Source: Gigaspora margarita
Taxonomy: Eukaryota > Glomeromycota > Glomeromycetes > Diversisporales > Gigasporaceae
Direction of reading: 5' to 3'
NCBI GenBank assembly: GCA_009809945.1
Contig: WTPW01000983.1
Location: 200,530-264,529 of the forward strand
Length of the DNA stretch: 64,000 nucleotides
Part shown: piece by piece, positions 44,105-54,108 of the stretch
Numbering within the stretch: the first letter of the stretch is position 1
Layout of the letters: each line of letters opens with the position of its first letter
Translations under genes and position numbers: made by a program
The notes under the pieces: model-generated
Database searches by the model: none
What the model saw: the letters and a program-made list of their open reading frames with translations, nothing else
Told to the model about the DNA's origin: nothing

Positions 44105-46130
44105 AGCTATATATTGATATATAACGCATAATCGTTTTATATCGATTAAAATTAAATGTTATATATCGATTAACTTGTTATAAATCGATATATATCTATA
44201 ATCAATAAATATCGTAATTAAAATATAAATCGTTATACATCTGCTAATCGATAGTTATCGTATTTATTATGGCACGAAGCGCCACCTATCATATTTTGTT
44301 TTTTATTTTTTAAATTACAGTAGTAGTTTCGAAATGGTTCGAAACATTTCAAAAATATTTTAGAACTGTGAAACCAAGCGATCTGTAACCTGCATCATAC
44401 CAAGTGCGCATTGGACTATATTTGCGAAACCTTTTGAAATTTTGTATGATGTATCGATAAAATTTTGTATTACACGATCAGATTAGATCTTTTGTTTATA
44501 AATTAGATCTTCTACATTGTTTTTTTTTTCATTTTGTTTTGTTTTTTTTTATTTTTGTTTTGTTTTTTTTTGTTTTCATTTTGTTTTTTTTGTTTTCGTT
44601 TTGTTTTTTTTATTTTTTTATTTTTTAATTTTTTTTCATTTTATTTGGCACTTTACAAGAACACCAGCCCTTTGCAAGAAAACCAACAACTTTTCGGCAC
44701 TATGCAAGTACACTAATATGACTTTACAAGCCAACTCAAACTTCTGACACTTTGCAAGAACTCTTCTAAATCTTCAAGAATGCTTCTTTAGAGAAATGAT
44801 TTAGTAGGCGCAAGTTTTCGCAAGTTTTCGCTTATTTATTTTCTCGATTGATACTTTTTGTTTTTTTTTTTTTTTTTTTAATTTTTTTTTTTAAATTTTT
44901 TTTATTAATTTTTTTTACTCCAGTACTTTGTAAGTACACGCTTCTTTAGAGAATAATTTAGTTAGGCGCAAGTAATCGCAAGTATTCTCAATTTAACCTA
45001 GCATTTTACAAAACACAACTAGGTTTCAACAATTTCTGAATTTGAACTCTTACTTCAGAAAAATAGAGATTTGGAGCTTCGTTTATTTTTTTTTATTAAG
45101 TTTGCTTTCATATTTTGTTTTTCAGTTGTTTTTTTTTTTACTTATTTTTTTACTTTTATTTTATTTTATTTATTCCTGACTTTCTTCGGAACTTTGCAAG
45201 AAACAACCTGACTTTCTGGCACTTTACAAGAACACCAACTCTAACTTCTCTGCCACTTTGCAAGAACCTACTAGATTCTCTGCAATTTCAAAAACTCTTA
45301 CGCTTCTGAGAAATAGTTTTTTTTTTATTTCTCAACTATCTTTAGGAAGTAGCGAATATGAGCGAAGAGAAATAATAGCTAACTGAGGGTGAGGAAAATA
45401 AGTGTATCTGATATTATGCGACGAAGTGTGAAAGTAGTTTAAATTATTACTATTTTTCGTTTTCATTTTTTTTTTGTTATTTTTTTACTTCTTTATACTT
45501 TTTAGGACATAGCGAATATAAGCGAATATAAGTGAATATAAGTCTGTAGAGCTAGTATTATGCGATGAAGAGCGAAAATAGTTTACAATATTACTATTTT
45601 TTTGTTTTTGTTTTTTTTATTTTTTTACTTCTCCACTATTTTTAGAAAGTAGCGAATATAAGTGAATATAATAGTTAAAACAAAGAAGAGAAATAATAGC
45701 TAACTGTGGGGTGAGAAAAATAAGTATATAGAGCTAATATTATGCGACGAAGTGCGAAAGTAGTTTAAAATATAGTTTTATTTTTTTTTGTTGTAAAGAA
45801 TGTATAATAATATATAATAAATAAAATATATTTAATTTAAAATATAATGTATAATAATAATAATAAATAAAAAAATATAAAATTTTATATTAAATGCGAA
45901 ACCTTGTGAAAATATGTGAAAACCTGTAAAACGTAGCGAAAACCTGTAAAACGTTTAAAAATAAGTATAAATATAATAGTATTGATTGAATTATTATTCG
46001 TAATTTTAATTTGATTACTATCGATTATTACTGATTATTATCGATTACTAACTTAATCGCTAGTCCTCGTCAGGGGGATTTTAATCGATTACTAGCCAAT
46101 AACTGATAAAAATCGATAGTAATCCCCGTA
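44105..46130. mobile_element. Composite insertion with ATCGAT-rich rims around a GCACTTTGCAAGAAC repeat
   Basis: The gypsy gag region stops at about 44100 and resumes at about 46130. The rims (44110-44270 and 45985-46125) are rich in ATCGATTA-type words, and GGGGATTACTATCGAT read from the right looks like an element end. I could not match both ends or find a duplication. The core is copy 3 of the large repeat. Confidence 0.5.
44280..45960 (+). mobile_element. GCACTTTGCAAGAAC-family repeat, copy 3
   Basis: It shows the same order as copy 1: ACCAAGCGATCTGTAACCTG, the AGATTAGATCTTTTGTTTATAA block, TTTTGTTTTCATTTTG tracts, several CACTTT(G/A)CAAGAACAC words, and then three partial repeats of the AGCGAATATAAG / GCGACGAAGTGCGAAAGTAG segment (45350-45770). 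The 3' part is thus tandemly amplified. Confidence 0.7.
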
Positions 46131-46608
46131 CAAATTTTGGTGATGAGAAAGGCTTTGTAAAAGATAAAGAAACTGATTGGGTTAAGAAGATGGAGTAGTT
46201 TCTCAAGTACAATAATGAGGAATTTCAGAAATATGTAAAGAAGAAAGTGCAAATCATTGAGGAAAGGGATTATAAGTAGTATTTTCATTGTAAGGAGGTA
46301 AGAAAGTAAAAGAACCAATATAAGAATCAGCTAATTGTTTAGAGCATAAATTAAATATAGATCTGAGTACTGAAGTATTAAAATCTAAATCAGTTTCAAA
46401 TAGTTGGTTTCAGAAACCAGATAAAAGATTTTGGATTCTTAGTCAAGTTGGAAAAAGAGCAAAAGAAGAAAGAAGGCTCTCAATATAAAGATCAAGTAGA
46501 GTGCCTTCAAAGTTATGGGTAAAGTAGAAGCAAGAATATAGGGAGTATATTCAAGAAGTAATTCAGCAATGACTTCTTTGGGGTCTAGAAAATTGTTATT
46601 GTAGTGGC
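46131..46608 (-). mobile_element. Gypsy fossil: gag N-terminal or leader sequence
   Basis: A less AT-rich stretch lying between two insertions, in line with the gypsy element. The minus-strand 82-codon frame in it is Leu/Ile-rich and not recognisable on its own. Confidence 0.45.
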
Positions 46609-46763
46609 TAGTGTTCTGTATGGATCAGATCAGATGGATATTTTTAGAGATCTGGATCTGATTTGAAAACTGGATTGAGTTCAAGTCAAGATTCGAATCT
46701 GAATAAGAAAGATCTGGATCCAGATCCGATAATAGGTAAAGCTTTTTTTTAAAATATATATAA

Positions 46764-46908
46764 GGGTGCTGACAGATATTACGTAATATTTTTAGGGAGG
46801 GGGGAGGTAGCTGGGTATAATATACTATATATATACTTCATATATGACGTGAGAGGGAGGGGGTAACCCCCTTAATAAAAAAATATTACGTAATATATGT
46901 TAGCGCCC
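46764..46908. mobile_element. PIF/Harbinger-type MITE, 145 bp
   Basis: The ends GGGTGCTGACAGATATTACG and, from the right, GGGCGCTAACATATATTACG are flanked by TAA on both sides. It is inserted in the hAT rim. Confidence 0.95.
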
Positions 46909-47169
46909 TAATCGTTTTTAATTATTACAATATTTTTTTAATATGACGATATTTTTTAAAAGCTTTAATTTGTGGTAACTCGTCTCCATGACAATTAAAA
47001 GCATTAATACTTTTTTTTTATTAAGTTTTTATTTATTTTTTTTATTTATTTTTTTTTATTTATTTTTTTTTATTTATTTTTTTTTATTTATTTTTTTTTA
47101 TTTATTTTTTTTTATTATTTATTTTTTTTATGTTTTTTTATTTATTTTAATATTTTTTTTTTAGTAGAA

Positions 47170-47940
47170 TGAAAACGACAAGAAAAATGACAAATAAAGC
47201 AGAAGAAAACAGGAATAAAGTAGAAGAAATAGGGTGAAAACAGAACAGAAATTGTGATGAAAACAGCAAAAAAAAGTATGAACAGAAGATGAAAATGACA
47301 AAGCAACGTACTTACATAAAGAACTCATAAAGAACTTACTAAAGAACCTACAAAAATTGACAAAGAATTTACTGGAAGCATTATCTAAAATGACAAACTT
47401 ACATAAAAGCCATGAAGAATTTACAACTATTCTTCCGAAAACAACTAGAACCTGTCAAAAACAATGAAAAACTTACTAAAGAATCTACTAAAAATCAACG
47501 AAGAATTTACTGGAAAATAACAAACTTACGTAAGAACACAAGAAGAATCTACCAAAAATCAATGAAAGAACCCACAGTGAACTTACCAAAAATTCACTAA
47601 AAAATGATGAAAAGCTTGCTGAAGAACTAGCCAAAAATGGCAAATGGCTTACTGAAAGAACTTGCCAAAAACAACAAACTTGCTAAAAAACTCACTGAAA
47701 AACAACAAGCAGAACTTACTAGAAGATCCACAGAAACATGTACATAAGACACACCAAAATATAAAGAATTTTAAAAGAAAAAAACCTTCCAAATTACCAA
47801 AAGATCAAGGAATTTATAGCCCAAATGCGACTTCATGACAGTTTCAAGGCTCCAACAATAGCTCCAACAACGGCCCCAATAATGATTTTGTTGAGGCTCC
47901 AGCAACAACTTTTAACAATAACTGAAAAAACATATTTGGT
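47170..47940 (+). repeat. Degenerate ACTTACTAAAGAAC-type repeat
   Basis: Words such as AAAGAACTTACTAAAGAACCTAC, AAAAATGACAAA and AAGAATTTAC recur every 30-60 bases with drift. The 62-codon frame at 47412-47600 reflects this and is Lys/Asn/Arg-rich. It may be an eroded satellite carried by the hAT element. Confidence 0.6.
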
Positions 47941-48415
47941 ATAAAAAAAAAAAACAAAAAAACTCTAAAATTTAAAATTTATCATAACGTTTCTTTCTAT
48001 TATAATTATTAATCATTATCATTAGGGATTAGAAGGCTTAAAGGCCCAGAAAACTTTAAAGATATAAAAAATTTAGTAGTTTTAGAAAACTTAGAAGGCT
48101 TCTTTTATAGAAAAAAAAGCATTTATTTAAATAATATAAGAATAAGCCAATCAGAATGAAGGATCCAAACAGATCTACTGGATCAGATCCCAATATGGAT
48201 CCAGATTCAGTAGTACTTATAAATCATAGATCCAGATCCAATCTGAACACTGGATCCAGAACAGATCTGGGTTCTCAAATCAGATCTGCAGAATACTAGT
48301 AGTAGCAACTGAAATGATATCTTGGGCAGCAGCTTGGCACTATTATAATCTGGGCAGCGATTAGAATACAATATGCATTATTTGTCCTTTGAGTATAGTG
48401 AGTAGTAAAATAATT

Positions 48416-49304
48416 GTTACAGATGATCATGAAATCAGATAATGGTAAAATCCACATAATTTCTGTATTATCAGATTTCCTAAAATTTCCAAAAATTGTG
48501 TAAACAATTGATCTAATCGATCTATATATATAATCAAAACAATCAAATACTATAACTTGTCAGTATGCTTATATGCTATATAAATCGCATTCTTGATATC
48601 TATATATAAAAGATCTTCTAATTGTATTAAAAAGTCTCTCTAACCCTAACCACAAGACAAAAAAGAGTCTATAAAACCACTAACAAAAAAAAATTTTGCC
48701 TTGTGTTTAGGGTTAGGGTTAGGTTACCTTTTTGATATAGTTAGAAGATCTTTTTTATACTGTACCGGACAGTAAAAGACATCCACTTGTTATTAGTAAA
48801 ACTTTAAATTGTTATAACTTTTTTAAAAAAAATTAAATCAAAAAACCCTTTGACAAATTGATAGATTTTTAGATAAACTACATTTCTGTTAGAGGAATTT
48901 TTCTTATTTTTAATTTTAAGGAAGTTATAAAGCATTAAAGTTTATATAAGTTCAAAAAATTAGCATTTAATATAGAAAAAAAGAAAATATATATAGGTTT
49001 TTAGCTAATCAAAATCGATTGCACAAAATTAACCAATCAATGTAAGCACCTAAAATTGGTGCCTATATATATAAATTGGATGTCTTTTACTGTTCTATAC
49101 TGTATATAGATATCAAGAATGCAATTTATATAGCATATAGGCAATATTGAATTAACCCCCTAGTTATAGCATTCGATTGTTTTGATTACATAGTATAGAT
49201 CGATTAGATTGATTGTTTACATGATTTTTAGTAATTTTAGAAAAACTAATAATACAAAGATCATATGAATTTTACCATTATCCAATTTCATGATCATTTG
49301 TAAC
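48416..49304. mobile_element. Large member of the 7-bp-duplication family, 889 bp
   Basis: AATAATT flanks both ends (48409-48415 and 49305-49311). The ends GTTACAGATGATCATGAAAT and, from the right, GTTACAAATGATCATGAAAT continue into long arms. The right arm mirrors the left for about 250 bases, including AGTATGCTTATATGCTATAT and TTCTTGATATCTATATA. An inserted TIR element fills the centre. Confidence 0.85.
48765..49095. mobile_element. TA-flanked MITE, about 331 bp
   Basis: GGACAGTAAAAGACATCC at the left pairs with GGATGTCTTTTACTGTTC at the right, and TA lies outside each end, as for Tc1/mariner-type elements. It sits at the centre of the 889-bp palindromic element. Confidence 0.75.
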
Positions 49305-49753
49305 AATAATTATCTCAGTAGGTTCACCAAAATCATTAGAAAGAATGGTAGAAATTTATAGCAGGGTAACAGACAGTACAAGATAGATCAGGGTGAGAAG
49401 CTTGTAGAACTCTACTACAAGAGGTTAGTTAAGGGTGGCTTGTCTTGTATGCTTTAATTTGTTCTAAATATAGTTAATAAGCTCTATTTATATAAAGTAA
49501 TCAACTTTCAAATTCCAAAAGAAATTAATAATAAAAAAAAATAGTAATATTTCTAAAAAAAAAAATAATAGTAATAAGTTGTCATCAATAACATAAATCT
49601 TCCAAATATAATGATGAGTTAATATCCAAAAAAAAATAAATCTTCAAGTAAGTAGTAAAGAAAATAAAAGATAGTTAATAAGACAACAATAATAAAATTT
49701 CTTTCAATATTTCTGCCAAAAGTAATAATAGTAATTTTGTTTTAAATAAGATT

Positions 49754-49770
49754 TCTGCCAGAAGGCACCA
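49754..49770 (-). other. Gypsy primer-binding-like site
   Basis: Two bases inside the right LTR, the minus strand reads TGGTGCCTTCTGGCAGA. It starts with the TGG complementary to a tRNA CCA end. I did not assign the tRNA. Confidence 0.6.
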
Positions 49771-50279
49771 AATGTTACAGTACTAGATGCCTTCTTTAAA
49801 TTTGATAAAGTAACAATTACATAGCTCCTAAGATTCCTTTCTGTGGGCATGAAGCAGTATGCAAGAAGGAAGTATAGTTTTCTTTATATCTATAGAAAAC
49901 TATACACTTCTCTGAGGCAGTTCAGTAATAACCAACAATAGATAATAGATAGTTTATTAATTTAACAAGAGGGCTATTCCAAGGTTCTGTTCCTTAGAAA
50001 TCCCAAGAGTTTATTAATAATAATGGAGAGGAAATAAGAGCTAAAATAAATATAAAATACAATATCTGGATCTATCTAAAACTAAGAGAAATATAGAGAG
50101 TTTATATAGTTATTAAGCTAAGTGTCACTATGTGTTATTATGCATTATTATGTGTTGTTATATATCACTATGCATCACTATGCATTGTTATATATCACTA
50201 TGTATTACTATGCATCATTGTGCATCAATTTGCATATTACAATTACTAAATACAGTTATTACAAAATTTTCTTATTAAT

Positions 50280-51425
50280 CATGAAATCGACAACTCTTTC
50301 CGATGATTCCTCGTACCAAATTTTTCAAGAACACCGACCTATGAAAACTATGCAGTTAACATATTTATACACAACAAAACTCTACCAAAGCTGCTGTCAG
50401 GTACAAAGCCCATTCACTGTATGTTCTGCGCATGAAATAGAGTTGAAAAAGAATAGTAGACTTATAAGCGAGGCACCTTGGCGGGCTTTGGTGCTATTGA
50501 GCAAAGANGTAGTAGAGAAACTCTGGAGCTTTGTCAAGGCCTATGGATATGAAAATAGAAGTAGATACTTGGTTAGATATGTTATTCTGTATAGCATAAC
50601 TCTTACAACTCCTTTTACTTTGGTACTGTTTTTTTGGTGCCGCTTTGGATGTTTCGAAATTTCAAAAAAAGTGGGCAATTTGGCGTACCCCCTCCAAAAG
50701 ATCNNCAGTGTTTACTCCTTCNANATTAGGACGCGTCTACCAAAATGGAATCTCCCACGAGGCTATTTGGGTTTAATGCTTACCAAATAAACAATGACTG
50801 GTGTAATAGAGATCGGAGGGATTACGTATAGAAATTTCTAGATGTTAGATGATTTTCTTTTTCTTTTCCACTTTCTAGAATACATATAGTATTAGATTAG
50901 ATGGTTTCTATACAACACTATATAATTTTTAAAGTCTAACACAGGCAATAATAGTGTTGTCATGGCCACTTTTTTTCAGTCTTTTTCTCTTTTTCTCTTT
51001 TTTTTTATATCTTTTTCGTTTTTCCCCTTCCCTTTTATTTCATTTCTTGTTTTTTTTCTCGTTAGTTTAGTATTCCCCATTTTTTTACTCTTTTTTACTT
51101 GTTCTATTTCAATTGGTAGTTCTTCTACCTAGGAGGCTAGGAGAAGAAGGTTGGGAAAGAAGGTGGTCATGACGGGCTAGTAATCCAGGTCAGTGATCTG
51201 GAGCGAATTGTTCTGAGGTAGATCAAATCAAACTGGTAAGGCTAAATTATCTTTGGCAGGTCACATATAGGTGCTCGAGTATTTAGGTACTTTATAGTAA
51301 CCGGGTGAGCCACTCTTCAATCGAATCACCATTGTGGTGGATGTAAAAATATTTTTTAAAAAGTTATCATCAATAAAGCATTGAAGCGTGACCTGATCAT
51401 CAAATTCCAAAAAAAAAAAAAAAAA
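50280..51425 (+). mobile_element. 5'-truncated LINE 3' end with poly(A), 16-bp duplication
   Basis: AAATTTTCTTATTAAT (50264-50279) and AAATTTCCTTATTAAT (51426-51441) flank it, and an A run ends it. The 3' UTR (51150-51400) resembles that of the LINE at 22210. The open frame through 50281-50790 (about 170 codons, with ambiguous bases) could be a drifted C-terminal part, but I recognise no motif in it. The TTTTTCTTTTT-rich stretch at 50980-51090 is 3' UTR. Confidence 0.85.
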
Positions 51426-51492
51426 AAATTTCCTTATTAATTTCTAATTTTTCAACTAATTTTTACCAAAACTTATTAAAACTATTCTATAA

Positions 51493-51640
51493 GGACCATG
51501 TCATTAACCACCTGATTATTTTTTATCAGAGGCCTACCCCCCTTCCTCTTCTTTAATATATATATAGTTAGGTTTTTATATATAATTTCAACTTTTTTAC
51601 CCCCTTACCCTAAAAAATCACCTGATTTTTGTTACTCTTC
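51493..51640. mobile_element. PIF/Harbinger-type MITE, 148 bp
   Basis: The ends GGACCATGTCATTAACCACC and the complement of GAAGAGTAACAAAAATCAGG are flanked by TAA on both sides. It sits four bases from the outer end of the right gypsy LTR. Confidence 0.9.
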
Positions 51641-51837
51641 TAACAATATAATAAAATTTTTTAAAAAATTAGCTGTAGCATCTTTTTTATAAATATCTAA
51701 ATTTTAAACAAAAATTATAAAGTATTTATATTAAATTTTTTTATTTTGACAAATTTGTCTACATTTTTGTACTTTTTTTTAGCTTTGATTTACTTTTTAA
51801 AATACCAAAAAAATTAAATAAAATTTTGGTTTATATT

Positions 51838-52553
51838 TTTTTTTCACTTTACAACCTTGTGCTATTTATTAGAATTTTTATGTACAAAAAAATACAAAAA
51901 CTACATCTAACTTTAATATAGGCTATTATCTGGCAACTCCTCTAGTGCCCAGATATGGTTGTTGCACTAATGTTTGTTAGTCTCCAAGCCATACATGACA
52001 TTACTCATATATTTCTTCGAGAACATATTTAGTTTTTTAGCTACCTTTGTATTGTTCAACCAATCTAGTTACTTTCATACCCACCAACTGACTTCCTTCA
52101 TACCCATAATTTGTTGAAGTAATAAATTTTCTACTAGGATGGCAGCTTCCGCTACTTGTTCTTGCTTTCTTCTTTTCCTATCTTCATTTTCTGGTATACT
52201 TAATGAAGAAGGCCTTGAAACCGAAGAAGAGGCTGGCATGTTAAAATCCTCTTGACGCTTTCTCTTCATCTTCCTGTTTATACCAACTAACTTCTCCTAT
52301 CGGATAACCCAATCACATTTTTCTTTCCAGATAATACGATAAAAGCTCTCCTAGAAGACATACAAGACTTCATAGATACACATATTTGCTTCTTTTTTGC
52401 TAAGCCCCATATGGCACAGCTGTGACCACTTTTCCTTTTATGCGATACCACTGATATACAGCTCCCTTTCTATATATCTTTTCTTCTTGTTGTCATCCAA
52501 CAAAACTTTCTTCAAACCCCTAATATCTAATATAAAACTTGATTTGTCTGTCA
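51838..52553 (-). mobile_element. 5'-truncated LINE 3' end, minus strand
   Basis: ATTTTGGTTTATATT (51823-51837) and ATTTTGTTTTATATT (52554-52568) form a 15-bp duplication with one mismatch. On the minus strand the insert ends in a short A run. The minus frame 52269-52075 (MKRKRQEDFNMPASSSVSRP start, Ser/Arg/Glu-rich) extends upstream, through stops, into a Trp/Lys-rich segment (IWKEKCDWVI) like LINE ORF2 C-termini in this type of genome. That last point is inference. Confidence 0.65.
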
Positions 52554-52595
52554 ATTTTGTTTTATATTATAAGAAGAAAAATTAAAGTTATATAT

Positions 52596-52784
52596 ATTGT
52601 GCATCAGATTGATTCTTGAGTTAGATGAAACACAGTCTAAATTAGATTAGGATTAGAATAAAATTATAGTAAAGTTAGAAGTTAGTTTAGACCAGTTGTT
52701 GCTGATTATTTAATGCTGGTCAACTAATAGTCATTTGATGTGTGGCAGATTTAATCTGATACAAGTTTCAATCTGATGCACAAT
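52596..52784. mobile_element. TIR element ATTGTGCATCAGATTGA, 189 bp
   Basis: The 17-base ends ATTGTGCATCAGATTGA and its exact complement bound the element. The flanks are TA-rich, so the duplication cannot be sized. It is inserted in the TATCCCTTA repeat. Confidence 0.8.
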
Positions 52785-53067
52785 ATATATAAGCTAAAAA
52801 TAGATAATTTTTAAAAAATTTTTTTTAAAAAATTTTTATTACAATTTCTCTGAAATCTTATTTAGTTTTAGTTTTAGAATTATAGTTCTTAAGACAATAT
52901 TGTAGTTTATATAAATTTTATTATTACAACCTTAGCAATTTACTTGTAAATTAAAACTTATATTAGAAGTAAAATTTTTTTTTATAGAAAAAGATATATA
53001 AAATTTGAAAAAATATATAGTTAATATTAATATTTAAAGTTTTATTAAAAAATTTAAAAGTTTATAA

Positions 53068-53233
53068 GGGATGTGTAAGATATTAGCTGAGATCAGTTTA
53101 CTATAAAGCCCACTCCCCTCCCCTTCTCCTGAGAAATTTAGTTATTCTGATTGGTTATATGTGTATATTTAGACCTAAGATTTTGTCTGCCTCCCTCCTA
53201 CCCTACGATATCAGTTGATATCTGACACTTCCC
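53068..53233. mobile_element. PIF/Harbinger-type MITE, 166 bp
   Basis: The ends GGGATGTGTAAGATATTAGC and, from the right, GGGAAGTGTCAGATATCAAC are flanked by TAA on both sides. Confidence 0.9.
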
Positions 53234-53290
53234 TAATCAATACAAGCAAATTTACCAGTGTTACAATTTAAGAAATAAGTTTATAGAATT

Positions 53291-53939
53291 AAAATAAAAA
53301 AATTTGATAAATTTAATTGAATGAATACCAAATAATCTTTGTTTAAAATTTAGGTATCTATAAAAAAAAATCCGAGTAATTTTTTTTATAAAATTTTTTA
53401 ACAATTACCTATTTAATTTTAATAAATTTTTTTATTTTAGTTCTATAGTGCATGATACTTAAAGACTAAAATCACATGACTTTGTCCTATTTTAAAAAAT
53501 TTTATATTAAATTTTGATGGTTTGTTGATTTTCTACATTTTGATTGACTAAAATTAGATTTTTATATTTTAATTTGCTAAAATCTAATTGGCTAAAAATT
53601 TTTTAAAATTTTAATTTTTAAAATTGACCAATCATAGAAGACAAAGTCATATAATTTGTCCCATTTTTGGCAATTTTTTTACATATCATATAAAAATTAA
53701 ACATCTTTAAAATGTTATAACTTAAAAACAAATAATAATTTTTTAAAAAACAAAGCTGTTAAGTTGTAGTAAATTAACTAAACTACAAATTAGCAGCTTT
53801 TTTTTTTGAATATTTTTTCTATATCAAGAGCTATTAGCTTTTAAAATTATTTTAGTCTTTAAGTGTCGTGCACCATATAAATAAAAAAGTTTTTATCAAA
53901 TTTAGAACTAGAAGTTGAAACTGGTTTTAAAAATTTAAG
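53291..53939. other. AT-rich foldback repeat DNA
   Basis: It holds parts of the ATTCTATAG hairpin family and a palindrome-like pair around 53450-53880 (GTGCATGATACTTAAAGACTAAAAT against ATTTTAGTCTTTAAGTGTCGTGCAC), so a TIR element of about 430 bp is likely at 53448-53874. No gene was seen. Confidence 0.5.
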
Positions 53940-54108
53940 TTTATTACATCATAAAGAAATCAGATTATAATAAAATTTGAACTTATTTTATATCTGATTT
54001 TTAAAATTTTTTTGGTCCTTTTTGTTAGGGGTTTTTTTATAGTTAAGTTAGAGTTTACAGTTAGAATTATTAAAACAAAAGTATAAATGAATTTTGATAG
54101 TGCTTATA

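Larger units (their letters stand above)
46609..48298. mobile_element. Non-autonomous hAT element, 1.69 kb
   Basis: The flanks GTAGTGGC and GTAGTAGC agree at 7 of 8. The ends are TAGTGTTCTGTATGGATC and, from the right, TAGTATTCTGCAGATCTG. Both rims are built of AGATCTGGATCC-type palindromic words. The interior has a Harbinger MITE, a TTTATTTTTTT microsatellite (47010-47160), and about 800 bases of degenerate A-rich repeat. Confidence 0.85.
16269..51645 (-). mobile_element. Fossil Ty3/gypsy LTR retrotransposon, expanded to 35 kb by nested insertions
   Basis: The two LTRs (16269-17049 and 49773-51645) both begin TGTTA and end TAACA on the plus strand, and the outer flanks share ATAT. Next to the right LTR is a primer-binding-like site, and next to the left LTR a polypurine tract, so the element reads on the minus strand. 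In order along it: leader and gag (49.7-43.0 kb), protease (42.5 and 32.0 kb), a zinc-knuckle and coiled-coil section (29.9-27.7 kb), reverse transcriptase (27.7-26.7 and 21.7-21.4 kb), RNase H (20.7-20.0 kb) and integrase (19.9-17.2 kb). At least thirteen later insertions, about 26 kb in all, leave about 9.5 kb of original sequence. The coding parts carry dozens of small breaks. The LTRs differ at about 10 percent of the first 165 bases by eye, so it is old but not ancient. Confidence 0.9.
49773..51645 (-). repeat. Gypsy 5' LTR (right), containing a LINE and a MITE
   Basis: It matches the left LTR from TGTTACAGTACTAGATGCC to CTATAACA once the LINE at 50280-51425 and the MITE at 51493-51640 are set aside. 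About 16 differences in the first 165 bases, mostly C/T and G/A, separate the two LTRs. Confidence 0.9.
51646..53290. mobile_element. TATCCCTTA-family repeat with three nested insertions
   Basis: 51650-51740 continues the foldback repeat seen left of the gypsy element. From about 51750 (GACAAATTTGTCTACATTTTTG) to 53275 (CAAATTTACCAGTGTTACAA) the sequence follows the repeat at 7524-7990. It is split by a minus-strand LINE end, a TIR element and a Harbinger MITE. Confidence 0.6.

Noticed and set aside
47010-47160. Regular TTTATTTTTTT units as a possible CRISPR-like or satellite array
   Set aside because: A simple microsatellite without spacers; CRISPR is not expected in this eukaryotic sequence.
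50281-50790. 170-codon frame as a possible host gene with the start MKSTTLSDDSS
   Set aside because: It begins exactly at a LINE insertion border, contains ambiguous bases, and lies upstream of a LINE 3' UTR and A tail. A truncated LINE tail is the simpler reading.
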